Positions 51,423-58,722 of a DNA stretch of 64,000 nt are shown one piece after another (the stretch's first letter is position 1; every line of letters begins with the position of its first letter). The notes beneath the pieces were generated by a model that worked only from the letters and a program-made list of their open reading frames with translations, ran no database searches and was not told where the DNA came from. Origin of the DNA: Brachybacterium halotolerans (GTDB lineage Bacteria; Actinomycetota; Actinomycetes; Actinomycetales; Dermabacteraceae); contig NZ_JAEDAJ010000003.1 of the NCBI RefSeq assembly GCF_016623465.1, forward strand, positions 51,810 through 115,809. Direction: 5' to 3'. Both the position numbers and the translations under genes were made by a program.

Positions 51423-51857
51423 GTGAACGTCGTCATCCGCCTGGCCCTGGCGATCCTGTTCCTCGACGAGCTCGTCGTCGGGGCATCGAACGCGCTGGTG
51501 CCCGCGAGCTTCTACCGGCACTTCCCGACCGTGGACCTGACGCCCCCGTTCAGCGAGCACTACGCGCGGGACTTCGGCGGCGCCACCCTGGGGATCGCGC
51601 TGCTGCTCGGCATCGCGCTGGTGCGCCCGACGGCGCACTTCGCGATCCCCGCGGCACTGGCCTTCTCCGTGTTCGCCGTTCCGCACGCGATCTTCCACCT
51701 GATGCATCTGGAGGGCGCCTCTCCCGCCGAGGCCGTCGGCCTCACCACGGCGAACGCGATCGTCGCTCTGCTGGGGATCGGAGTGGTCCTCCTGGTGATC
51801 GTGCGGGATCAGCGAGATCGGCGGGATCTGCGTAATCTGCGGGATCAGCGGAGCTGA
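51423..51857 (+). CDS. small membrane protein with four helices
   Basis: The protein has 144 residues with hydrophobic helices at about 3-22, 50-68, 72-95 and 107-125 (VIRLALAILFLDELVVGASN and AEAVGLTTANAIVALLGIGV as examples). FGGATLGIALLLGIALVRPT and AVPHAIFHLMHLEG resemble DUF4345/DoxX-like actinobacterial membrane proteins. The C-terminal tail, DQRDRRDLRNLRDQRS, is encoded by short GATC-TGCG direct repeats. GTG 51423 follows GAGAGGA. Function is unknown. Confidence 0.72.
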   Translation: MNVVIRLALAILFLDELVVGASNALVPASFYRHFPTVDLTPPFSEHYARDFGGATLGIALLLGIALVRPTAHFAIPAALAFSVFAVPHAIFHLMHLEGASPAEAVGLTTANAIVALLGIGVVLLVIVRDQRDRRDLRNLRDQRS

Positions 51858-51862
51858 TCCCC

Positions 51863-52759
51863 TCAGCCCCCGGCTCCCCCGCCCGACGGGATGACGGCGC
51901 CGTCCTCCCCGACCTCGCTCGCCGCCCAGGAGGCCAGCAGCTGCAGGCGCTCGGCGGACACGGATCCGGGCTCAGCCGCATAGACGGTGAGCGTGAGGCC
52001 GGGCTCGGACTCCATCCCCATCCCCTCGTACGCGACGGTGATCTCGCCCGCGACAGGGTGGTGGAAGGTCTTCGAGCCCGTGCCGTGGTGCCTGACGTCG
52101 TGCGCGCCCCAGAGCCGTCGGAACTCGTCGCTGCGCGTGGACAGCTCTCCGATCAGGTCGTGCAGCTCCTTGTTGTGCGGGTCGCGGCCCGCCTCGGTGC
52201 GCAGGATCGCCACCGTGACGCCCGCGAAGAAGTCCCAGTCGGGGTAGAAATCGAGGGCGCGCCGGTCGAGGAACGTGAAGCGGGCGATGTTCGGGGCCTG
52301 GCCCGGCATGTCGAAGACGTCCTGGTAGAACGCCCGGCCCAGCGTGTTGGTCGCGACGATGTCCATGCGGCCGTTGCGCACGAACGCGGGGCCGGCGGTC
52401 ACGGCGTCGAGGATCCACTGCAGACTCTCGTGCGGCCTCCAGCTCCGGGAGGGGTATCTGCTGGGCGGACGCGCGACGGGGCTGGCGGCGTGCGCGAGAT
52501 CGAAGAGATGGGCGCGCTCCGCGTCGTCCAGCAGCAGCGCCCTCGCGACGCCGTCGAGGACCTCCGGGGAGGCGCCGCTGATCGCGCCGCGCTCGAGCTT
52601 CGTGAAGTACTCGACGCTCACCCCTGCGAGCGCCGCGACCTCGCTGCGGCGCAGGCCCGCCACCCGCCGGTTCCTCCCGGCGGGAAGTCCCACCTGCTCG
52701 GGCGAGACGTGGGCGCGGCGCGAGGTCAGGAACTCGCGCACCTCGGCTCGATTGTCCAT
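51863..52759 (-). CDS. XRE-family regulator with MmyB-like ligand-binding domain
   Basis: The protein has 298 residues. Its helix-turn-helix is VAGLRRSEVAALAGVSVEYF, and the MmyB domain has PAFVRNGRMDIVATNTLGRA, LRTEAGRDPHNKELHDLIGE and LTVYAAEPGSVSAERLQLLA. It is a paralogue of the protein at 12433-13383, with clear similarity along its length. It is divergent from the cupin and aldo-keto reductase operon, which it most likely controls through the 12-bp inverted repeat in the gap. Confidence 0.9.
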   Translation of the reverse strand: MDNRAEVREFLTSRRAHVSPEQVGLPAGRNRRVAGLRRSEVAALAGVSVEYFTKLERGAISGASPEVLDGVARALLLDDAERAHLFDLAHAASPVARPPSRYPSRSWRPHESLQWILDAVTAGPAFVRNGRMDIVATNTLGRAFYQDVFDMPGQAPNIARFTFLDRRALDFYPDWDFFAGVTVAILRTEAGRDPHNKELHDLIGELSTRSDEFRRLWGAHDVRHHGTGSKTFHHPVAGEITVAYEGMGMESEPGLTLTVYAAEPGSVSAERLQLLASWAASEVGEDGAVIPSGGGAGG

Positions 52760-52791
52760 GGGGCGAGGGTACGCGCGGGCGATGCACCGAA

Positions 52792-52827
52792 GGAGTCTCC
52801 CGCAGAACCCCTCTCGCGGGAGACTCC
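52792..52827. promoter_or_regulatory. 12-bp perfect inverted repeat in the XRE/cupin gap
   Basis: GGAGTCTCCCGC (52792-52803) and GCGGGAGACTCC (52816-52827) are exact complements with a 12-base spacer, 33 bases upstream of the XRE start and 85 bases upstream of the cupin start. It is a probable operator. Confidence 0.7.
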
Positions 52828-52912
52828 CCCGCGCGCCGGAACAGTGCTGGAGTGGGGACCACACGATCGGCGCGGCCCCTTCGGCCGCGCGATCCATGAT
52901 GAGGAGGCACCC

Positions 52913-53350
52913 ATGACGACGAACGACGGATTCGACCAGATGTTCCCGCTCGGGGAACCGAACGAGGCTTTCGCGCAGTACTTCATCGGCCGCAGCTACC
53001 TGGCTCCGCTCACCGAGGGAAGCGCGCCGGTGAGCAACGTGTCCTTCGAACCTGCCTGCCGGAACAACTGGCACATCCACCACGGCCGCAGCGGCGGCGG
53101 GGACCAGGTGCTCATCTGCACCGCGGGCTCCGGCTGGTACCAGGCCGACGGGGAGGAGCCCATCACCATGGAGCCGGGAACCGTGATCCGGGTCCCGGCG
53201 GGCACCAAGCACTGGCACGGCGCGAAGGCCGACGCCTGGTTCTCCCACCTCGCCTTCATCACCCCGGGCGACGACGTCTCCAACGAATGGCTGGAGCCCG
53301 TCGCCGACGACCTCTACGACCAGCTGCCGACGAACGGAGAGCGCGCATGA
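52913..53350 (+). CDS. cupin-domain protein (carboxymuconolactone-decarboxylase-associated type)
   Basis: The protein has 145 residues. The first motif is NWHIHHGRSGGGDQVLICTA with histidine ligands, and the second is VIRVPAGTKHWHGAKADAWF. The start MFPLGEPNEAFAQYFIGRSY is typical of the cupin group that accompanies aldo-keto or CMD genes. ATG 52913 follows GAGGAGG. It overlaps the aldo-keto reductase gene by 4 bp, so the two proteins are made together. Confidence 0.88.
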   Translation: MTTNDGFDQMFPLGEPNEAFAQYFIGRSYLAPLTEGSAPVSNVSFEPACRNNWHIHHGRSGGGDQVLICTAGSGWYQADGEEPITMEPGTVIRVPAGTKHWHGAKADAWFSHLAFITPGDDVSNEWLEPVADDLYDQLPTNGERA

Positions 53351-54204
53351 GCATCCTCGACCAGACCTATCCCCTCGCCCACGGCGTCGAGATCCCGAAG
53401 CTGGGCCTGGGCACCTGGTTCATCGACGACGACAAGGCCGCCGAGGCCGTGCGATCCGCGGTCGAGATCGGCTACCGCAACATCGACACCGCGCAGGCCT
53501 ACGGCAACGAGCGGGGCGTCGGGGAGGGCATCCGCACCTCCGGAGCGGACCGCGACGACCTGTTCGTCTCCACGAAGCTCGCCGCCGAGATCAAGGACTA
53601 CGACGGCGCGGTCGCCGCGATCGACGAGTCCCTGCGCACGCTCGGCCTGGACCGCATCGACCTGATGCTCATCCACAGCCCGCAGCCCTGGGACGACTTC
53701 CGCGGCGGCGACTACGCGGAGGGCAACCGTCAGGCGTGGAAGGCCCTCGAGGAGGCGCACCGGTCCGGTCGGATCCGCGCCATCGGGGTCTCCAACTTCC
53801 TGCAGTCCGACCTCGAGAGCCTTCTGGAGACCGCGGACGTCGTCCCGCACGTGAACCAGCTGCTGGTGCACGCCGGGAACACCCCGCACGAGCTGCTGGA
53901 GTACTGCCGCTCGAAGGACATCCTCGTGGAGGCGTACTCGCCGATCGCGCACGGCGAGATCCTGGGCGACGCCGAGGTGCAGGAGATGGCTGAGACGTAC
54001 GGGGCGAGCGTCCCGCAGCTGTGCATCCGCTACGCGCTCCAGCTGGGCACCGTGCCTCTGCCGAAGACCGCGAACCCGGAGCACATGCGCTCCAACGCGC
54101 AGCTCGACTTCGAGATCTCGGAGAAGGACATGACGACGCTGAGGAGCATGAAGGGTCAGGACTACGGCGAGTCCAGTGCCTTCCCCGTGTTCAGCGGCAA
54201 GTGA
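53347..54204 (+). CDS. aldo/keto reductase
   Basis: The protein has 285 residues. The AKR signatures are GYRNIDTAQAYGNERGVGEG (catalytic Asp and Tyr), then LFVSTKLAAEIKDY (catalytic Lys), LDLMLIHSP-like (LDRIDLMLIHSPQPW, catalytic His) and GVSNF. It reduces carbonyl compounds with NADPH. It starts within the cupin stop codon (ATGA). The acetyltransferase gene follows closely, so this could be a three-gene operon under the XRE regulator. Confidence 0.91.
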   Translation: MSILDQTYPLAHGVEIPKLGLGTWFIDDDKAAEAVRSAVEIGYRNIDTAQAYGNERGVGEGIRTSGADRDDLFVSTKLAAEIKDYDGAVAAIDESLRTLGLDRIDLMLIHSPQPWDDFRGGDYAEGNRQAWKALEEAHRSGRIRAIGVSNFLQSDLESLLETADVVPHVNQLLVHAGNTPHELLEYCRSKDILVEAYSPIAHGEILGDAEVQEMAETYGASVPQLCIRYALQLGTVPLPKTANPEHMRSNAQLDFEISEKDMTTLRSMKGQDYGESSAFPVFSGK

Positions 54205-54245
54205 GCGGGATGGCGACGACGAAGGACGACGGAGAAGGACGACGC

Positions 54246-54818
54246 ATGGACCTCGAGACGTTCCTCGCGCAGATGGACGCCGGCGCGCCCGCGCTCCCGG
54301 GCGGCCCGGCGGCACGCATGATGGACGACCTCGCCGACGAGGCGATCGCCCTGTGCATGGAGCTGAACACCCGCGTCACCACGCTCGACGAGCGGGTGGA
54401 GATCATGTCGCGCCTCACCGGGCGCGACGTGCCGGCCTCGTTCCGGATCTTCCCTCCGTTCACGACGGACTGCGGGAAGAACACCCGCATCGGCGAGCGG
54501 GCGTTCATCAACTCCGGCTGCCGGTTCCAGGACCAGGGCGGCATCACCTTGGGCGACGACTGCCTCATCGGCCACAACGTCGTCATCGCCACCCTCAACC
54601 ACGACCTGGAGCCTTCCCGGCGCGCCACCACGATCCCCCGACCCGTGGTCGTGGGCGAGAGCGCATGGATCGGCGCGAACGCGACACTGCTCCCGGGAGT
54701 GACGATCGGCGAGGGCGCGGTGGTGGCCGCGGGGGCGGTCGTCACCAAGGACGTCCCGCCACGGACCATCGTCGGGGGCGTGCCGGCCCGGGTGATCCGG
54801 GCGATCGAACCCGAGTGA
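54246..54818 (+). CDS. maltose/galactoside O-acetyltransferase-like protein (LbH fold)
   Basis: The protein has 190 residues. The N-terminal maltose-acetyltransferase helix region is followed by left-handed hexapeptide repeats (residues 70-175): RIFPPFTTDCGKNTRIGERA and GITLGDDCLIGHNVVIATLN, then HDLEPSRR with the catalytic histidine. The C terminus has VTIGEGAVVAAGAVVTKDVP. It acetylates a sugar or related hydroxyl with acetyl-CoA. ATG 54246 follows GAAGGAC. An in-frame ATG at 54210 is a weaker option. Confidence 0.88.
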   Translation: MDLETFLAQMDAGAPALPGGPAARMMDDLADEAIALCMELNTRVTTLDERVEIMSRLTGRDVPASFRIFPPFTTDCGKNTRIGERAFINSGCRFQDQGGITLGDDCLIGHNVVIATLNHDLEPSRRATTIPRPVVVGESAWIGANATLLPGVTIGEGAVVAAGAVVTKDVPPRTIVGGVPARVIRAIEPE

Positions 54819-55042
54819 TCCGAGCATGGCACCAGCTGAGCCTGATGACCCGGGACGCGACAGCCACGGTGAATCCCGCATGCTCGATCTTCGTCGACGA
54901 CATCGAGGCCGCGCACACGGCGGCGATCGCCGCCGGCGTGGAGATCGTCCATCCCCTGACCCGTGAGGACTGGGGCGTCACGCGCTTCTTCTACCGGGAT
55001 TCCGCGGGGTCAGTGGTCAACGTCGGGACGCACACGGGCTGA
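54815..55042 (+). pseudogene. C-terminal fragment of a VOC/glyoxalase-type protein
   Basis: From a GTG that overlaps the acetyltransferase stop, 75 codons read QLSLMTRDATATVNPACSIF, then VDDIEAAHTAAIAAGVEIVH, PLTREDWGVTRFFYRDSAG and a short tail. This is the second half of a VOC-domain protein of about 125 residues, and the first beta-alpha-beta unit is missing. The coding frame is intact, so it is a recent truncation or a small retained fragment. Confidence 0.7.
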
Positions 55043-55103
55043 GAGGCTGGTGTCGCCCCAGGCGCGTGCAGGATGCCTCGCGCATCCGATTCACTGGGGA
55101 GGC

Positions 55104-55235
55104 TCAGCGCAGCGCGCGCCGTGCCGCCTTGTTGATCGCGCGCCGTCCGGCACGCTTGCCCACGGCTTCGGGACCCTGCTCGACGGCCCGGGCATCCCCG
55201 CGGACCCGTCGCAGCTTCCGCAACCAGTTCAGCAT
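55104..55235 (-). CDS. very basic 43-residue small protein
   Basis: The frame begins MLNWLRKLRRVRGDARAVE and ends INKAARRALR. Lys and Arg make up over a third of it. A strong GAGGAGG ribosome site lies 6 bases before ATG 55235, which supports a real gene. Similar tiny proteins beginning MLNWLRK occur in related actinobacteria according to my recollection, but the function is unknown. Confidence 0.6.
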   Translation of the reverse strand: MLNWLRKLRRVRGDARAVEQGPEAVGKRAGRRAINKAARRALR

Positions 55236-55629
55236 CGTCAACCTCCTCAAGAACCGGGGTCCCGACCCTACGCGCCCCCACCGCAGCGCGATACCGTCCC
55301 AGCGTGCGCGCCGATCGGACGGCGTGCGCGGGCACCGCCCGCGCCGTCGGCACCCGGGTCGTGTGTCAGAGGCTCCCGGAAGGGAGCGCTGAGGACTCAG
55401 GTGACTCTGCAATCTGCCCAGCGGTCGGATTCTCGGTGGCAGCACGTTGCCCTGGCGCGAATTCAAAGAACCCCATCTTGCCTCAGGCCTGCGCTACAGA
55501 GTTTCTGCATCGTGCGGTCGCACGAGCGCGCACTGAAGAACCAGCGACGATCACCGCCAGCAGAAGTGAGAGCGCAGATCTCAACTCCACCGCGTTCCGG
55601 CACGTACGACCATCACGGACGAAATCCCC
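55236..55629. other. 394-bp gap at the outer edge of the ychF island
   Basis: No gene is seen. The sequence composition becomes less G/C-biased after about 55400. The repeat copy at 55569-55599 lies here and marks the distal boundary of the patchwork island. Confidence 0.5.
55569..55599 (-). repeat. ychF 3'-end-like repeat, copy 1 (distal)
   Basis: The segment ends AACTCCACCGCGTTCCG. Read on the minus strand it encodes RNAVELRSAL, a drifted form of the last YchF residues. It matches the copy at 59503-59533 at 26 of 31 positions by my alignment. Confidence 0.6.
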
Positions 55630-56151
55630 TCACGACGAGGCGAGACGTTCGGCGATCTCGGCTGCGACCACGTCCACAGACTGCTCTGAAGTGTCGAACT
55701 CCAGAACCTCGTCGGACCACGCCGCGTAGTCGGTGCGCCGGCGCAATACGTCGGACCAGGTCGGCTCACCGACGTGGGAGAGACCGCGATCCCTGTCGGC
55801 GATCCGCCGCTCATGCTCCTGCACGTCGGAGATCACCAGGTGCACGAAGTCGAGATGCGCGCCAGTTCGCGCGGCCGCCGTGCGCCAGGTTTGCCGCGCC
55901 TCCTCGCTGTCGTTGACTGCATCCACGACGACGTCGAGGCCGAGCCGCAGATTCTGCTCTGCCATCGCACGCGTCGCCTCGTACGCAGCGACACCGACGC
56001 GCCACCCTGAAGACAGACCGCAGGCGAGGATCGCCTCCTCGACCGCATCGATGGACAGGTGGACCGACCCCGTGCGTGCAGCGATGGCCTCGGCAACGCT
56101 CGACTTTCCCACACCGGGGAGTCCCGAGAGCACGACGAGACGACCGGTCAC
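55630..56151 (-). CDS. P-loop kinase-fold ATPase coupled to higBA
   Basis: The protein has 173 residues. Walker A is VVLSGLPGVGKSSVAEAIAA near the N terminus. HLSIDAVEEAI and LGLDVVVDAVNDSEEARQTW resemble the small-molecule or nucleotide kinase folds of zeta-type toxins and chloramphenicol phosphotransferases. DVQEHERRIADRDRGLSHVG supplies the usual lid arginines. The GTG start overlaps the higA stop by 4 bp, so the kinase is translated from the same mRNA. Its role could be a third toxin-antitoxin component or an independent resistance kinase. Confidence 0.8.
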   Translation of the reverse strand: MTGRLVVLSGLPGVGKSSVAEAIAARTGSVHLSIDAVEEAILACGLSSGWRVGVAAYEATRAMAEQNLRLGLDVVVDAVNDSEEARQTWRTAAARTGAHLDFVHLVISDVQEHERRIADRDRGLSHVGEPTWSDVLRRRTDYAAWSDEVLEFDTSEQSVDVVAAEIAERLASS

Positions 56152-56450
56152 GCGACAGCCAACGGCGTGATCGAGGCGATCTGCTCTCCCGCCAGGTCCT
56201 CCGCACGGTCCAGCTCGTAGTGGCTCTGCAGGTTGATCCAGAACTCCGCCGACGTCCCGAAGAACTTCGCGAGCCGGAGCGCGGTGTCCGCCGTGATGCC
56301 TCGCTTGCCGTGCACGATCTCGTTGATCCGTCGGGGCGGAACCCCGATCGAGACCGCGAGCTTGTTCTGCGTGAGGCCGAAGCCCTCGATGAAGTCCTCC
56401 ATGAGGACCTCACCCGGGTGGATCGGCTCGATCCTGTCAGTGGTAGTCAA
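56148..56450 (-). CDS. higA: HigA-type antitoxin
   Basis: The protein has 100 residues. The VapI/HigA helix-turn-helix reads IHPGEVLMEDFIEGFGLTQN and KLAVSIGVPPRRINEIVHGK, then RGITADTALRLAKFFGTSAE with FWINLQSHYELDRAED at the C terminus. This is the classic HigA pattern. The TTG at 56450 is the best start because it overlaps the higB stop by 14 bases and gives the usual length. It neutralises HigB and represses the operon, probably through the palindrome at 56731-56745. Confidence 0.88.
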   Translation of the reverse strand: MTTTDRIEPIHPGEVLMEDFIEGFGLTQNKLAVSIGVPPRRINEIVHGKRGITADTALRLAKFFGTSAEFWINLQSHYELDRAEDLAGEQIASITPLAVA

Positions 56451-56718
56451 CGATCTGCACCTCCTCCGGTCCGGCGTCGGTCCACACGAAGCAGATCCGC
56501 CACTGGTCGTTGATCCTGATGCTGTGCTGGCCGGCCCGGCCACCCTTGAGCGCTTCGAGCCGGTTCCCAGGTGGGACCCGGAGGTCCTCCAGTGACTCCG
56601 CGGAACCCACCTGACGAAGCTTGCGCAACGCGACACGATGGATCCTCGGATCGATCGAGCGCACGCGCTCACGACGCCACAGCCGTTCGGTCTCCTTGCT
56701 GCCGAACGATCTGATCAC
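56437..56718 (-). CDS. higB: HigB-type (RelE superfamily) mRNA interferase toxin
   Basis: The protein has 93 residues. MIRSFGSKETERLWRRERVR, the helix ALRKLRQVGSAESLEDLRVP and PGNRLEALKGGRAGQHSIRI, followed by NDQWRICFVW and VDYH, make the complete HigB/PIN-like RelE fold. The conserved catalytic C-terminal segment is intact. It cleaves mRNA on the ribosome. GTG 56718 follows a TACACT -10 element by 6 bases, so its transcript is probably leaderless. It is first in the higB-higA-kinase operon, the toxin-first order normal for hig. Confidence 0.9.
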   Translation of the reverse strand: MIRSFGSKETERLWRRERVRSIDPRIHRVALRKLRQVGSAESLEDLRVPPGNRLEALKGGRAGQHSIRINDQWRICFVWTDAGPEEVQIVDYH

Positions 56719-56730
56719 GGGACCAGTGTA

Positions 56731-56745
56731 TGACGGAGTCCGTCA
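56731..56745. promoter_or_regulatory. HigA operator palindrome over the higB promoter
   Basis: TGACGGA-G-TCCGTCA is a perfect 15-bp dyad. On the minus strand it directly abuts the TACACT -10 element, so HigA bound here would block RNA polymerase. Confidence 0.72.
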
Positions 56746-56751
56746 ATAACG

Positions 56752-56784
56752 CTAGACGTTAAACCGGAACTCCACCACGTTCCG
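56752..56784 (-). repeat. ychF 3'-end copy 2, encodes VVEFRFNV-stop
   Basis: Read on the minus strand the bases give CGG-AAC-GTG-GTG-GAG-TTC, then CGG-TTT-AAC-GTC-TAG, that is RNVVEFRFNV followed by a stop. This is the exact YchF C terminus but with different codons from the resident gene. It lies immediately upstream of the higB promoter. Confidence 0.85.
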
Positions 56785-57032
56785 TAGCCAAACAACCTCT
56801 CGCTACGCTGAGTCAGCCGCCATGGGCACCAGCGGTCAAGCAACGGCATCTCCGGCGCGTGTCCACGATGGCAACACGTATCGAGTACACGAGCTGCGCG
56901 AGCGCGGATCATTCCTGACGTCCATCAGACGTGTCACCAGGCGGTGAGCGGGTCCCCCACGATCAATATCAAGAGAGCGAGATACGCGTGAGCTCGACAC
57001 CCGATACGCGGCGTGCGACCGGCCCGCCGCGG
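56785..57032. other. gap between the higB promoter and the lysE-type gene
   Basis: No gene is seen between the ychF-like repeat and the stop of the LysE-family gene. The 56715-56912 minus-strand open frame crosses the repeat and has no family character. The TAGCCAAACAACCT after the core at 56785 also follows the copy at 59534 with two changes. Confidence 0.5.
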
Positions 57033-57662
57033 TCAGTGGACACCGCTGAGGGCCTTCTCCACGCCAAGCGCGACACCGAGGCCGATCATCACAATGCCGG
57101 AGACTATGCCCACGACCTTCGCGGCCTTCGGGTGCTTGGTCAGCACCGCGGCCGCCCCAAAGCCGACGGCGAAGTAGACGACCGCGCAGTTCGCGACGTG
57201 CAGCGCCCCGAGCAGAACCATCTGTGCAGCTACCGGCCACGGCGCGTTCGCGCTCGTGAACTGCGGGAGCAGCGCCAGAAACAGCAGGAACACCTTCGGG
57301 TTCAGCAAGCTGATGCCGATGCCCTTGGCGAACAGCTTCCGCCCTCCCACGGGTGCTTCCTCGCCGGTGAGGTCCGGGGCCGCGGGGTGCCGCAGCGCGC
57401 CGACGCCGAGCCAGATCAGGTACAGGGCCCCGGCGACGGTGAGCACCGTCATCGCGACGGGCGACGCAGCGGGGACTGCGGCAACCCCGGCGGCCACGAC
57501 GAGCGTCGCCGTCAGATGCCCGGCGAGCATGCCCGACACCGCGGGCAGCACCCCAGCATGGTGCTTCACGCTCGATGCGATCGCGTACGCCCAGTCCACG
57601 CCAGGGACGACGACGAACAGCATCGACACGCTCCAGAACGCGGCAGTTGACCCAGCATCCAC
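57033..57662 (-). CDS. LysE/RhtB-family amino-acid exporter
   Basis: The protein has 209 residues with six membrane helices. FWSVSMLFVVVPGVDWAYAI replaces the usual PGP-type start of the family. SGMLAGHLTATLVVAAGVAA, ALYLIWLGVGALR and GISLLNPKVFLLFLALLPQF are standard LysE features. It exports an amino acid or analogue. GTG 57662 is divergent from the Lrp gene, the normal arrangement for Lrp-controlled exporters. Inverted repeats occupy the gap. Confidence 0.88.
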   Translation of the reverse strand: MDAGSTAAFWSVSMLFVVVPGVDWAYAIASSVKHHAGVLPAVSGMLAGHLTATLVVAAGVAAVPAASPVAMTVLTVAGALYLIWLGVGALRHPAAPDLTGEEAPVGGRKLFAKGIGISLLNPKVFLLFLALLPQFTSANAPWPVAAQMVLLGALHVANCAVVYFAVGFGAAAVLTKHPKAAKVVGIVSGIVMIGLGVALGVEKALSGVH

Positions 57663-57696
57663 CAGCAGTCGCTCCTACACTCCTCGGAAATGGGAC

Positions 57697-57768
57697 AAGA
57701 TTATTCGGGGCAGCGCGCAATGTGCTCCGTTGCCACTTGCAAGTTCCCTTGGTGACGAGGATAATCTT
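57697..57768. promoter_or_regulatory. Lrp-type divergent promoter with AAGATTAT/ATAATCTT and TTGC-N5-GCAA repeats
   Basis: AAGATTAT (57697-57704) and its complement ATAATCTT (57761-57768) frame the gap. TTGCCACTTGCAA (57730-57742) has exact TTGC/GCAA arms. Both are plausible sites for the Lrp/AsnC regulator. The downstream arm lies just before the Lrp start and overlaps its promoter. Confidence 0.6.
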
Positions 57769-57773
57769 CCAGT

Positions 57774-58223
57774 ATGGACGCACTTGACCGGGAGATCCTC
57801 TCCCTCCTCCAGCAGGACGGGCGGGCGACGATGACCGACGTCGCTTCCAAGGTGGGACTCAGCCTCTCGGCCTGCCACCGCCGCTTCCGCGAACTGGAAG
57901 CATCCGGGGTGATCCGTGGATTCAGCATCGACCTCGACCTCGACCTGCTCGGCGTCCCATTCGAGGCGCTCGTGTTCGTGACGATGAAGGCAGGGGACGC
58001 CAGCGCGGTCGCAGCGTTCGAGGAGGCCGTGTCGACGATCCCGAACGTCGTGCAGGCGCACCGCCTGTTCGGGGAGCCCGACTACCAGCTCTTTGTCGCG
58101 GCCGCCTCGAAGCAGCACTACCAGGAGCTCTACGACCAGCAGCTTTCACAGCTGCCCGGTGTGCAGCGGCTGACCTCGACGCTCGTGATGAAGACCGTTG
58201 TCGCCCACCATGCACCCATCTGA
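57774..58223 (+). CDS. Lrp/AsnC-family transcriptional regulator
   Basis: The protein has 149 residues. The helix-turn-helix is LDREILSLLQQDGRATMTDV, then ASKVGLSLSACHRRFRELEA (3-45). The RAM/AsnC effector domain runs from FEALVFVTMKAGDASAVAAF to TSTLVMKTVVAHHAPI. It senses an amino acid and switches the divergent exporter. ATG 57774 comes six bases after the ATAATCTT arm, so a leaderless transcript is likely. DUF2000 and MerB-like genes follow and may share the mRNA. Confidence 0.9.
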   Translation: MDALDREILSLLQQDGRATMTDVASKVGLSLSACHRRFRELEASGVIRGFSIDLDLDLLGVPFEALVFVTMKAGDASAVAAFEEAVSTIPNVVQAHRLFGEPDYQLFVAAASKQHYQELYDQQLSQLPGVQRLTSTLVMKTVVAHHAPI

Positions 58224-58272
58224 TCCGCGAACCACCCATGAGACGACCGATCGGAAAGAAGGAGCACAGACG

Positions 58273-58722
58273 ATGACAGCAGGGACAACGGCCCCCGGGG
58301 CCGCCACGGTGCGGTTCGACACCAAGGTGGTGGTTGTGCTCGCCGAGGGCTTGGTCGCCTGGCAGGAGCTGAACGTGACGGCGTTCCTCATGTCCGGCAT
58401 CGCCACCAGCGACGAGGGCCTGACCGGCGAGCCCTACCGCGACGCTGACGACACCGAGTACACGCCCATGCTCCGCGAGCCCGTAATGGTGATGAGCGCC
58501 GACGCCGAGCTGCTGAGCAAAGCCCGTGCCAAGGCCTCGGCCCGGGACGACGTGACGCTGACGATCTACACCCGCGAGCTGTTCGCCACCGGCCACGACG
58601 AAGCCAACCGCGCCGCCGTCGCGGCGGTGCCGTCGGATGACCTGGATCTGGTCGGCATCGCCGTGCGCGGCCCGCGCAATGCCGTGGACCGCGTCGTGAA
58701 GGGAGCGCGGTTCCATGAGTGA
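58273..58722 (+). CDS. DUF2000-family protein (PTH2-like fold)
   Basis: The protein has 149 residues. TVRFDTKVVVVLAEGLVAWQ, ELNVTAFLMSGIA and LREPVMVMSADAELLSKARA carry the DUF2000 pattern, an alpha-beta domain related to peptidyl-tRNA hydrolase 2. RGPRNAVDRVVKGARFHE ends it. ATG 58273 follows AAGGAG. Its end overlaps the MerB-like gene by 8 bp, so the two proteins probably act in the same process. Confidence 0.82.
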   Translation: MTAGTTAPGAATVRFDTKVVVVLAEGLVAWQELNVTAFLMSGIATSDEGLTGEPYRDADDTEYTPMLREPVMVMSADAELLSKARAKASARDDVTLTIYTRELFATGHDEANRAAVAAVPSDDLDLVGIAVRGPRNAVDRVVKGARFHE

